NCBI RefSeq assembly: GCF_021440195.1
Contig: NZ_JAJTSZ010000006.1
Span: 124,001 to 188,000 of the forward strand
DNA from: Dyadobacter sp. CY356
Lineage (GTDB): Bacteria; Bacteroidota; Bacteroidia; Cytophagales; Spirosomataceae
DNA: 64,000 bases
Direction of reading: 5' to 3'
Positions within the stretch are counted from its first letter, which is position 1, and each line of letters opens with the position of its first letter. Positions 9,061 through 17,934 of this stretch are shown piece after piece. The notes under the pieces are model-generated. The model did not search any database. It was not told the origin of the DNA and saw only the letters and a list, made by a program, of their open reading frames with translations. A program made the position numbers and the translations under genes.

Positions 9061-12000
9061 TTAAAAAGTAAGTGTCGCACCAAGGTTCCAGACACGTGGA
9101 CGAGGAGTTGCAAAAAAGTCCAGGTTTTGAGAAAACGAACTATTTGCTCCATAACCAGAGTTAAACGTATCTACCTCAGGATCATAACCTGTATATTTAG
9201 TAATTACAAAAAGGTTTTGCACACTGGCATAAACGCGCAACCGGCTCAGTTTCAGCTTCTGCAACATTGGATCCTGCAACGAGTATCCAAGCATAAAGTT
9301 TTGTCCACGAATGAAAGATCCGTTTTCAACCCACCAGGTATCAAAATGTGAATCCTGAGCAAATTTGTAATTACGAACCTGCGATATCATTGTGTTCTGA
9401 TGCGTTGGCGTCCATGCATCCAAAACCGTTGCAAGGCTGTTTGATAACGTTTGTCTGTCTTCCGTAGAATGTTTGAAAGTTGCAGCTGTGTTCAGTCCTT
9501 CCACAAAACGAATATCAAATGAGAAATCCCACGCTTTGTATTTTACCGTACTGCTGAAAGTACCTGTCCATTTTGGAGTAGTGCGACCGATAATGCTGTA
9601 ATAATTACTTCCATCAGCATTGTAAATATATTTTCTGTCACCAGGTTTCAGGTTGTGAGTAGCAGCAAGATCCGCTTCATCCGTGCCATAAGTTCCCAAC
9701 CGCGTCATGCCATATAAGGAACCGATCGATTCACCTACACGAAGGATATTGGTTTGTCCCAAAAAGTTTGGACCAGGGAAGATGTCGGCATTGCCGTGGT
9801 TCAGCTGTAATATTTTATTTTTGTTTGCTGCAAAAATGAAATTGGTTGTCCACGTAAAATTGTCCGTCTGGATATTTGTCGTATTTAAAGCAACTTCAAA
9901 ACCAGAGTTTCTTACCGAACCTACGTTTTGATAAACGTTTGAATTGGTTTCACCAGCTGACCACGGAATTGGAGCCTGAAGCAAAAGATCCTTTGTTGTA
10001 CGGTTATAATAATCAACAACAAGATTAATGTTTTCACGGATTCCCAATTCGACACCTGCGTCAAACTGCAATGATCTCTCCCATTTCAAGTTTGGATTTC
10101 CAAGGTAACTTGGCAGCAAAGTAGATTGCTGAGCGCCGCCCAAAACTGTTGTTCCCGGCTGGATTTGTGCAATGGACTGATACTGTCCAATCTCCTGGTT
10201 ACCGGACATACCATAACTTGCACGAACTTTCAAGTTGGTAATATTCTTGTTGCCTTTAAGAAAACCTTCCTCAGACACACGCCATGCTCCACCCACAGAC
10301 GGGAAAAATGCAAATTTATTATTTGCCCCAAATTTAGACGAACCATCATAACGGCCTGTTGCTGTGAACAGATATTTTTCGTCAAGGTTATAAGTTACAC
10401 GGGCAAAATATGAATTCATTGCCCATTTGTAATCACCTGAGGTTGAGGAAGATCTTACAGAACCGGATCCCAAGGTATGCCATGAAAAAACATCATCAAT
10501 AAAATTCTGTGTTTCTACATAGTTGTTTTCCTGATTAAATTGCTGCCATGAAGCTCCTAATAAGGCTGTAAATCTTTGACGCGCGTTGATTGTCTTGTTG
10601 TAAGTCAAATAATTTTCCGACTGCCAGTAGGTTTTTTCATAATTTGTAATGCTCGCTACCCCACCCTGATCCGCAGATAAGTGAGCGAGGTTTTGAGAAG
10701 AGAAGAAATTATTCTTCTGAGAACTGATATTATATCCGAAATCCGTTTTGAAATCCAGGTCTTTTGTAATATGGAAAAGGAGATAATTATTTCCAAGGAG
10801 CTGGAAAGTATTGTTGATCGTGTAGCGGTTGTTGGCAATGTTAACCGGGTTCGGTCCACCTTCCAGTCCTGCAATATCATTATTTCCTCCCCATGTTCCG
10901 TCCGGGTATTTAACAGGAACAATAGGAACTTCTTCCGTAACCATCCGTGGAACGTTCAAGCTACCATTTCCATCAGAAACCATCCGTTGTTTGCTTTTGA
11001 TACCCGAAAGACTACCACCAACTTTTAGCCATTTGTTAACATCGCTGTCCATGGTAATTCTCGCAGAATAACGATCAAATCCTGATGTTGCCATCAAACC
11101 TTTCTGGTTCAGATAACCCAACGATACACTGAACAAGGTCTTTTCGTTTCCACCCTGAAAATTCAGCTGATGATTATGTGAAAAAGCAGGTTTGTATGTC
11201 TCTTTTTCCCAGTTGGTATTGTACAAAGGTTTGTCGTTTGCATCAAACAATTTTGGGTAGTTGATGTGGTTCAAAGCCGCTGCCGGTGCCCAGGTCCCGC
11301 CCGCCGGATCAAATTTCTGTCCATTTGCAAAGGCTGTATTATAGGTTTGAACAAATTGTTCAGAGTTAAGGGTTTTTACATGACGATATAAATCACTCAC
11401 GTTTGCGTTTCCGTCGTAAGAAACTTTCGTACCACCTACTCTACCGCGTTTTGTTGTGATCATGATCACACCATTTGCTCCTCTTGCACCATAAATCGCT
11501 GTGGATGAAGCATCTTTCAAAACTTCAAGTGAGGCAATGTCATTTGGGTTAATAGAGTTTCCGTCCACACCAATCACACCATCGACTACGTATAGCGGGT
11601 CAATATTGGAATTGATTGAACCCAAACCACGCACACGCACTTTTGCCGCAGCACCGGGTGCATTACTGTTCACGCTCACTTCAACCCCGGCAATTTTTCC
11701 CTGCAAGGCCTGAGAAACGTTTGGAACCGGTTTATCCATCAATTGCTCTCCTTTAATAGTTGCAACCGATCCTGTTAAATCAGATTTTTTTACAGTTCCG
11801 TAACCAATAACAACGACTTCACTAAGTGCTTTTGAATCGGATGTCAATGAAACAGACATACTTGTCTTATTTCCAACCGGCACCTCCTGGCTTACAAAAC
11901 CCACAAAACTGAAAACAAGAACAGACGATTCACCCGGTACAGATATCGTAAAATTACCATCCGCATCTGTTGATGTTCCGGTGCTCGTTCCCTTTACAAC

Positions 12001-12189
12001 TACATTCACACCCGGGAGGGTAGAATTATTTGCTGCATCTATAACTTTTCCTTTAACAATTTTATCTGCCAAATGCAGACCAAGATTACCGGCATACGAA
12101 GTAAAAGTGACAGCCAATAATAAGTTCAGTAAGATTATTTTAAGAATCTTGCCCGACTGAACGACGGGTCTCGGTACACAACTTTTCAT
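9061..12189 (-). CDS. SusC/RagA-family TonB-dependent outer-membrane transporter
   Basis: The order of parts is usual for the family. There is a signal segment (to about residue 34), a carboxypeptidase-regulatory-like beta domain (KGKVIDAANNSTLPGVNVVVKG), and a plug domain (SEVVVIGYGTVKKSDLTG, then LYVVDGVIG and YGARGANGVIMITTKRG). A long beta barrel ends in an aromatic residue (LGATLTF). At 1,042 residues it is of normal length. It should take up oligosaccharide across the outer membrane with energy from TonB. A palindrome at 12318-12339 lies 129 bases before the start and resembles sites before the regulator and glycosidase genes. Confidence 0.95.
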   Translation of the reverse strand: MKSCVPRPVVQSGKILKIILLNLLLAVTFTSYAGNLGLHLADKIVKGKVIDAANNSTLPGVNVVVKGTSTGTSTDADGNFTISVPGESSVLVFSFVGFVSQEVPVGNKTSMSVSLTSDSKALSEVVVIGYGTVKKSDLTGSVATIKGEQLMDKPVPNVSQALQGKIAGVEVSVNSNAPGAAAKVRVRGLGSINSNIDPLYVVDGVIGVDGNSINPNDIASLEVLKDASSTAIYGARGANGVIMITTKRGRVGGTKVSYDGNANVSDLYRHVKTLNSEQFVQTYNTAFANGQKFDPAGGTWAPAAALNHINYPKLFDANDKPLYNTNWEKETYKPAFSHNHQLNFQGGNEKTLFSVSLGYLNQKGLMATSGFDRYSARITMDSDVNKWLKVGGSLSGIKSKQRMVSDGNGSLNVPRMVTEEVPIVPVKYPDGTWGGNNDIAGLEGGPNPVNIANNRYTINNTFQLLGNNYLLFHITKDLDFKTDFGYNISSQKNNFFSSQNLAHLSADQGGVASITNYEKTYWQSENYLTYNKTINARQRFTALLGASWQQFNQENNYVETQNFIDDVFSWHTLGSGSVRSSSTSGDYKWAMNSYFARVTYNLDEKYLFTATGRYDGSSKFGANNKFAFFPSVGGAWRVSEEGFLKGNKNITNLKVRASYGMSGNQEIGQYQSIAQIQPGTTVLGGAQQSTLLPSYLGNPNLKWERSLQFDAGVELGIRENINLVVDYYNRTTKDLLLQAPIPWSAGETNSNVYQNVGSVRNSGFEVALNTTNIQTDNFTWTTNFIFAANKNKILQLNHGNADIFPGPNFLGQTNILRVGESIGSLYGMTRLGTYGTDEADLAATHNLKPGDRKYIYNADGSNYYSIIGRTTPKWTGTFSSTVKYKAWDFSFDIRFVEGLNTAATFKHSTEDRQTLSNSLATVLDAWTPTHQNTMISQVRNYKFAQDSHFDTWWVENGSFIRGQNFMLGYSLQDPMLQKLKLSRLRVYASVQNLFVITKYTGYDPEVDTFNSGYGANSSFSQNLDFFATPRPRVWNLGATLTF

Positions 12190-12317
12190 ACTTATTCGAT
12201 AGGTTGACGGTTGAATTTATTTCAAAAAATATTTAGGAATTATTTGGGCACAGATGGGGAGCGGATATGTATATTCATGCGGCTGTGTAATTAATTATTG
12301 AGTAAATTAAGGTTTTC

Positions 12318-12339
12318 TATGTATAAATGTTTAAACATA
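12318..12339. promoter_or_regulatory. Candidate GntR operator upstream of the susC-like gene
   Basis: The site is a 22-base element whose ends are TATGTATAAA and TTTAAACATA. It shares the TATGT...ACATA arms with the sites at 13240-13253 and 13623-13636. On the minus strand a TTTTG box lies just before it, where a Bacteroidota -33 element could be. A repressor bound here would block the susC-susD transcript. Confidence 0.5.
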
Positions 12340-12427
12340 GAATTTGCAAAAGATTGTATGTTAGCTTATTATGTTAAAACGTTTTAGCAGTGTAAATGTT
12401 GCCTCGAATATATGCTTGTAATGATTT

Positions 12428-13228
12428 TTAAACGATATCTATTGCGTAATTGAAGCGCTCCCCGAAGGCATAAGTCCAGCCTATCGCCAGGGTTATAAAA
12501 CGGGCAATGTCGATAGCGTACGTAAACCTGTCTGCGCGATAATAACCCAGATTATATTCGATAAGTCTGTCGCCCGGATCACAAACGACTCTTTTGCGTA
12601 ATAAAACCGGATCACCCGTTTTCATGTGCAAAATATCGGCCAGATCTTCATCAGCCAGTGTAGCACTAATCTCCTCTTTTGATACGGCAACCACGGTATG
12701 ATGATCCTTTTCAAGCATTTCATAAAGCGGTTTTGAAAAGTCTTCATCCCCTGTAAGACCAACTCTTGGATGGAAATAGGATATAAAATTAACTATGGGC
12801 CCTATATCCAGACCTCTTAATCTTTCAAGTTTCAGGATTTTGGTATCCGTACTGATCCCGAATAATTCTGCAACTGATTGATCCACATTAACCCAGTCCA
12901 CTTTGAGGTCATACGTTTTAAAGGCGACTCCTTTTTCATGCATTTCAAGTGTAAAACTCGACCATTTATTTAATTTGGTTGTTATGTTACTTTTAGAAAC
13001 CTTCGTTCCAACCCCCTTTTTTCTTGTCAGAAGTTGCTCATAAACCAATTTATTAAGCGCCTGCCTGACAGTATTTCTTGAAATTCCCAATCGCTTGGCA
13101 ATGTCAACTTCGTTCGGGAAAAGTTTTCCGTTTTGGTATTCAGGATCACCAATCAGCCCTCTCAAAATTTCCTCTACCTGTACATGTAAAGGAAGAGCGC
13201 TGTCATGGTCTATACTGAATATTTCCAT
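12428..13228 (-). CDS. GntR-family regulator with UTRA domain (HutC type)
   Basis: The winged helix-turn-helix (about residues 10-80) contains FPNEVDIAKRLGISRNTVRQALNKLVYEQLLTRKKGVGTKV. A UTRA effector domain follows (about 95-240), with LERLRGLDIGPIVNFISYFHP and the LADILHMKTGDPVLLRKR segment. UTRA regulators sense small molecules, often sugar phosphates. The frame extends to a TTG at 13264, but I choose the ATG at 13228. That choice leaves a palindrome (13240-13253) 12 bases ahead of the start, where it can serve autoregulation. The gene sits between the susC-susD genes and the divergent GH92 operon and likely represses both. The C-terminal tail (about 15 residues) is unusual. Confidence 0.9.
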   Translation of the reverse strand: MEIFSIDHDSALPLHVQVEEILRGLIGDPEYQNGKLFPNEVDIAKRLGISRNTVRQALNKLVYEQLLTRKKGVGTKVSKSNITTKLNKWSSFTLEMHEKGVAFKTYDLKVDWVNVDQSVAELFGISTDTKILKLERLRGLDIGPIVNFISYFHPRVGLTGDEDFSKPLYEMLEKDHHTVVAVSKEEISATLADEDLADILHMKTGDPVLLRKRVVCDPGDRLIEYNLGYYRADRFTYAIDIARFITLAIGWTYAFGERFNYAIDIV

Positions 13229-13239
13229 TTCCCTCTTGC

Positions 13240-13253
13240 TATGTTTATACATA
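13240..13253. promoter_or_regulatory. Candidate autoregulatory operator of the GntR gene
   Basis: TATGTTTATACATA pairs with itself at six of seven positions. It lies 12 bases before the chosen ATG of the GntR gene and differs at one base from the site before the GH92 operon. Confidence 0.5.
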
Positions 13254-13606
13254 CGAACAATCAAATTTTGTACTTATTATTTTAACAGAAAAATATTGCT
13301 ACTACTATTTTGAGATTTTTTGTAAAATTTAATCTACATAAATTTGTCTTTTTTTGTTTGATCTTAAAACATCTGCATTGTAAAAATAGGTTGGCTCTGA
13401 ATTAATCCCGGAAATGTACCAGAAAATAGGCCTGAACCAGCAATAAGATGAATTTTTATTAAAAATCTACAAAAGGACACATTTTAGATTTACCTGGCTT
13501 TCAGGGACTGAATAGCCCTCAAAAGGATCCAGAAATTCAAAATAGGGATTAAAACGACATTAAAAAAAGTTCGTTAAATTTTAATATAATTAAAAATGAA
13601 AATTAT

Positions 13607-13636
13607 TACATTTGTAAACCCATATGTTCATACATA
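13607..13636 (+). promoter_or_regulatory. Candidate promoter box plus operator of the GH92 operon
   Basis: TACATTTG (13607-13614) fits the Bacteroidota -7 box TAnnTTTG, though I see no good -33 box. Eight bases further on lies TATGTTCATACATA (13623-13636). That site matches the one before the GntR gene at 13 of 14 bases. Its position near the expected transcription start suits a repressor site. Confidence 0.5.
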
Positions 13637-13770
13637 CCAACATGAAATGACCATTTGTTCAGATGTAAAAAATATAGTTAGCTATTGAATATTTTTGTTG
13701 GGCCTGCTAAAAAGTATTAATTCCCATTATAAAAACAAATTCTTGTTGAACCAGATAATGATCGCTTCCA

Positions 13771-16700
13771 TTGAAAAACTGTAATTGTTTATTGCTGCTA
13801 TTCTCCTTATTCTGTTTTCAATCTTTTGCCCAACAAAAGACAATCTGGAAAATAGGAGAAAATGACAATGCCTCCACAGGTATGGCACTCGCTCCCAATC
13901 AATTTAAACGTTTTGTGGAAAATGATTTCGGCTATGAGGATCGTTTTTTTCTGATTGGACATTCGGATACTAGAAAAGATTGGCCATATATTCTTCCCGG
14001 TCCCGTCAATAGCTGGGGAGGGACTCGAAATACGGCTGGAATTCGTTCGCACTTTTTGACTGTTTTCTTTGAAATAAAAGATAAACCTGCGCCTGGAAAA
14101 TGGCAGTTGGTCATAGATATACTCGATACTGATTCTCTGCATGCTCCTTATTTCAAAGTACTGGTCAACGGAAAATCCTGGGAGTTTCAATTGAATAAAG
14201 GATCTGGTTTCAAGGATCCAGATCACTTCACTGCAAATCCAAAGGAACAGTTAGTTAAAATTAATATTCCTTCGGATTTGATAAAAACGGGTGCAAACGA
14301 GATCGTGATGACTTCTCTGGAAGGCGGCTGGCTGGCTTTTGACCAGATAAAACTGGATGGACCGAATTTAACAAAACTGACTCTTCCAGGCGATATCCTT
14401 ATCCGCAACATCAAAACAGCAGATTATGAAATAAACAAAAATGGAAAATTATTCCAGCCGCTATTGATCGACTTGTCTCATATCAAAGGAACACCCCGGA
14501 TGCTGGTAAAGCTGGACGGACAAACGATCCTCAATCAGATTATAGAGCAGGACCGTTATATTGAAGCACCCATGCCGTCTGTAACCGAAAAGAAATCGAG
14601 CCGGTACCAGATTCTGGTAAACAACATTCTGGTAAGACAAGGTACTGTCGAAAGGGCGAAAATGAAACTGAAAACGCCGGCTGGTTATGTTAATACCATG
14701 ATGGGTGCCGGACATTCGCGGTGGATGATTGCACCGGGGCCGTGGATGCCTTTTGGTATGGTAAAACTCAGTCCTGACAACCAGAATAGTGGCTGGCAGG
14801 CTGGCTATGATCCCACTTTTGAATCCATCGGAACATTCAGCCACATTCACGAATGGACCATGACAGGCCTGGGAACATTCCCTGCCAGCGGACCTTTACA
14901 AATAAATATGGGTGACCAAAGTCATCCGGACGATGGTTACAGATCCAGAATCGACAAAAGTTCAGAACAGGCACCACTGGGTTATTACAAAGTCAACCTG
15001 ACAGATAACAACATCACAGCCGAATTGACTTCCACTACCCGCGCTTCATTTCAACGTTATACTTACCATCAGAGTGATATGGGCCGCGTCATGGTAGATT
15101 TTCAAATTCCTACCGAATACGGCTACAAGATTAAAAATATAAAAATTGATAAGATAAATGACCATAGCATTGAAGGATACAGCGACCAGCTCTCCCGGAA
15201 CGTCTGGTCTGGTGGTGTTGACCAGCAATACAAAGTTCACTTTGTGATTGAATTTGATCAACCTATAAAAAATTATGGTGTCTGGTTGAATGATGAGGTT
15301 AAGGAAAACTCAAATCTGCTGGCCGACAGCGCCAAAACTGCCGGTATTTATCTTGAATTTGATACGAAAAATAATAAAGTCGTTCAGCTCAGATCCGGAA
15401 TTTCTTATGTCAGCGTAGAAAATGCAGCACTCAATCTGAAAACTGAAATTTCGGATCCGTTCAACTGGAATTTTGATCAGGTCAGGAATAATCAGGAAAA
15501 AGTATGGAATGATCTACTGGGACGCGTCGACATTACAAGCAATGATCAGCGTGAAAAAGAAAGGTTTTACACCAATATGTACCGTTCACTGGCAAGCAGA
15601 AATACGTTCAGCGATGTGGACGGAAGCTGGCGGGATGCGGATGAAAAAGTAAATAAATTTAAAAACAAAGACGATATCGCATTGGGTTGTGATGCGTTCT
15701 GGAACACATTCTGGAACCTGAACCAGTTCTGGAATCTGGTAACGCCGGAGTGGTCCAACCGCTGGGTTAAATCACAACTGGCCATGTACGACAGCGGTGG
15801 ATGGCTGGCAAAAGGCCCCGCCGGGATGGAATATATTCCGGTGATGGTGGCGGAACATGAAATTCCATTGATCGTCGGTGCTTACCAAATGGGAATCCGC
15901 AGTTATGATGTGAATAAAGCCTACGAGGCAGTACATAAAATGCAGACTACCCCAGCGGCAAACGTTGGCGGCGGGCGAGCTGGAAATGAAGATCTGGTTA
16001 CTTATCTGAAACACCGATATGTACCATACGACGAAGGCCGCTTTTCAAATTCTCTGGAATACAGTTTCGATGATTATACCGTTTCCCAATTTGCAAAAGC
16101 ATTAGGCAAAAATGAAGATTATCAATTATTTAAAGACCGTGGAAACTGGTGGAAGAATGTGATTGATCCAAAAACCGGTTTTGCCAGGATGAAAGATGCA
16201 AAGGGAAATTGGCTCGCCGATTTTGATCCGTTTAAATCCGGCGCAAACCATCATTATGTGGAAGGAAACGCATGGCAGTTAACCTTTTTCGTACCACAGG
16301 ATGTTACAGGATTAGCGAAAACAATTGGAGAAGCCGAATTTGTAAAAAGGCTCGATTGGGGTTTCAATGAAAGTGTGAAATGGAGATACAACGGCCCGAA
16401 TGATCAATACTGGGACTATCCGGTTGTGCAGGGAAACCAGCAATCCATGCATTTTGCATTTTTGTTCAACTGGGTAAAGAAACCTTGGCTGACCCAGAAA
16501 TGGAGCCGCTCTATAGTCGACAGATATTATGGCCATGAAGTCTCCAACGCCTATCTGGGTGATGAAGATCAGGGGCAAATGAGCGCCTGGTTTGTCATGA
16601 ATGCCCTTGGACTTTTCCAAACGGACGGCGGCACAAGGGTAAATCCTATCTACGAGATCGGGAGCCCGTTGTTTGAAAAAGCAGTGATTGATTTAGGTGA

Positions 16701-16911
16701 AAAATTTGGCAGAGGAAAAACCTTTACCATTGAAGCCCGAAACACTTCCCGCAAAAACATTTACATACAAAAAGCCACCCTGAACGGAAAAACCCTGAAC
16801 AATTTCTGGTTCAATGCGTCCGACCTGTTAAAAGGCGGCTCGCTAATTCTGGAAATGGGACCAAAGCCAAACACAAACTGGGGTACCGCCACCCTCCCTC
16901 CAACCGAATAA
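13771..16911 (+). CDS. GH92 alpha-mannosidase (secreted)
   Basis: A signal peptide (LLLLFSLFCFQSFAQ) is followed by an N-terminal beta module of about 180 residues that resembles the carbohydrate-binding domain of family 4 polysaccharide lyases (FLIGHSDTRKDW, then GKWQLVIDILD). From about residue 305 the GH92 fold begins (VNTMMGAGHSRWMIAPGPWMPFGMVKLSPD). It carries the family's catalytic landmarks EGNAWQLTFFVPQD and GDEDQGQMSAWFVMNALGLF. GH92 enzymes are calcium-dependent exo-alpha-mannosidases. The start is a TTG; no in-frame ATG lies nearby upstream. It leads an operon with the kinase, isomerase and porter genes. Confidence 0.94.
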   Translation: MKNCNCLLLLFSLFCFQSFAQQKTIWKIGENDNASTGMALAPNQFKRFVENDFGYEDRFFLIGHSDTRKDWPYILPGPVNSWGGTRNTAGIRSHFLTVFFEIKDKPAPGKWQLVIDILDTDSLHAPYFKVLVNGKSWEFQLNKGSGFKDPDHFTANPKEQLVKINIPSDLIKTGANEIVMTSLEGGWLAFDQIKLDGPNLTKLTLPGDILIRNIKTADYEINKNGKLFQPLLIDLSHIKGTPRMLVKLDGQTILNQIIEQDRYIEAPMPSVTEKKSSRYQILVNNILVRQGTVERAKMKLKTPAGYVNTMMGAGHSRWMIAPGPWMPFGMVKLSPDNQNSGWQAGYDPTFESIGTFSHIHEWTMTGLGTFPASGPLQINMGDQSHPDDGYRSRIDKSSEQAPLGYYKVNLTDNNITAELTSTTRASFQRYTYHQSDMGRVMVDFQIPTEYGYKIKNIKIDKINDHSIEGYSDQLSRNVWSGGVDQQYKVHFVIEFDQPIKNYGVWLNDEVKENSNLLADSAKTAGIYLEFDTKNNKVVQLRSGISYVSVENAALNLKTEISDPFNWNFDQVRNNQEKVWNDLLGRVDITSNDQREKERFYTNMYRSLASRNTFSDVDGSWRDADEKVNKFKNKDDIALGCDAFWNTFWNLNQFWNLVTPEWSNRWVKSQLAMYDSGGWLAKGPAGMEYIPVMVAEHEIPLIVGAYQMGIRSYDVNKAYEAVHKMQTTPAANVGGGRAGNEDLVTYLKHRYVPYDEGRFSNSLEYSFDDYTVSQFAKALGKNEDYQLFKDRGNWWKNVIDPKTGFARMKDAKGNWLADFDPFKSGANHHYVEGNAWQLTFFVPQDVTGLAKTIGEAEFVKRLDWGFNESVKWRYNGPNDQYWDYPVVQGNQQSMHFAFLFNWVKKPWLTQKWSRSIVDRYYGHEVSNAYLGDEDQGQMSAWFVMNALGLFQTDGGTRVNPIYEIGSPLFEKAVIDLGEKFGRGKTFTIEARNTSRKNIYIQKATLNGKTLNNFWFNASDLLKGGSLILEMGPKPNTNWGTATLPPTE

Positions 16912-16970
16912 AAACACTTAGTGCACTTCGCCCTAACTTTATACTTTGCGTGAAACCTGAATACCAAATC

Positions 16971-17918
16971 ATGAACGAAATGGAAGCAAAAACTGTACTG
17001 GCCATCGACCTGGGAGGAACGAAGATAAAAATGGGACTTGTCAGAGGTGCTGAGATACTTTCTTCAACCCAGATCAATTCGCAGGCGGGGAATGGTTTGC
17101 AGGAACGTTTACCGGAAATTGAAAATTGCTTAAACCAGCTTTTGGATAAAACTTCGGTTTCTATCAGGGATATCGCCGGTCTCGGTATGGCCATACCTGG
17201 AATTATTGATTCTGTTGATAAAAAAATTTTAACGATCAATGATAAATACAACGACGCACCATCCATTGATTTGACTGAATGGGCAAGAAATACCTGGAAC
17301 ATTCCGCTGTTTCTCGAAAATGATACCAGAGCTGCATTGTTAGGAGAATGGAAATTTGGCAATGGAAAGGGTTATGACAACATCGTGCTGATGAACCTTG
17401 GAACCGGCATTGGGACTTCCGCTGTAATTGAAGGAAAAATTCTGCGGGGAAAACATTTTCAGGCCGGAATACTGGGCGGTCATTTTATGGTCAATATCAA
17501 AGGCGACCGCTGTAACTGCGGAAATTATGGCTGTGCAGAAACGGAAGCGTCTACCTGGAATCTTCAAAAAATTGTCAGAAATCATCCCGGATTTTCAGAC
17601 AGTTTACTTTTTAAACAACCGCACCTGGATTTCAAAACCATTTTCCAGTTTGCCGCAGCCGAAGATCCGCTTGCAACACTTGTCTGTAATGAATGTCTGG
17701 AAATATGGAGTGCCTGTGCGCTAAACCTTATCCACGCCTACGATCCTGAGATACTAATTCTGGGTGGTGGAATTATGGGAAGCAAAGAAATTATTCTGCC
17801 TTATATCCAGGAAAAAGTAAATCAGAATGCCTGGGCTGTTTGGGGAAAGGTAAAAGTAACAGAAGCATCATTAATCAATACGGCTGCACTTTTAGGAGTT
17901 GGCAGCCTGGTTATTTAA
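16971..17918 (+). CDS. ROK-family sugar kinase
   Basis: The ATP-binding phosphate-1 motif DLGGTKIKMGLV opens the protein. The ROK signature and its zinc-binding cluster are complete (CNCGNYGCAETEAS), and the catalytic Asp lies in LENDTRAALLGEW. ROK kinases phosphorylate hexoses such as glucose, fructose, mannose or N-acetylmannosamine. Lying between an alpha-mannosidase and a mannose-6-phosphate isomerase gene, this one most likely makes mannose-6-phosphate. I use the ATG at 16971 rather than the upstream GTG at 16950. The next gene begins 16 bases after its stop. Confidence 0.92.
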   Translation: MNEMEAKTVLAIDLGGTKIKMGLVRGAEILSSTQINSQAGNGLQERLPEIENCLNQLLDKTSVSIRDIAGLGMAIPGIIDSVDKKILTINDKYNDAPSIDLTEWARNTWNIPLFLENDTRAALLGEWKFGNGKGYDNIVLMNLGTGIGTSAVIEGKILRGKHFQAGILGGHFMVNIKGDRCNCGNYGCAETEASTWNLQKIVRNHPGFSDSLLFKQPHLDFKTIFQFAAAEDPLATLVCNECLEIWSACALNLIHAYDPEILILGGGIMGSKEIILPYIQEKVNQNAWAVWGKVKVTEASLINTAALLGVGSLVI

Positions 17919-17934
17919 CCCCAAAACCATCATT

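Larger units (their letters stand above)
13229..13770. other. Divergent promoter region of the mannoside locus
   Basis: This AT-rich stretch of about 540 bases holds the start regions of the GntR gene (minus) and the GH92 operon (plus). Both candidate operators are near its ends or middle. I find no credible small gene in it. Confidence 0.6.
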
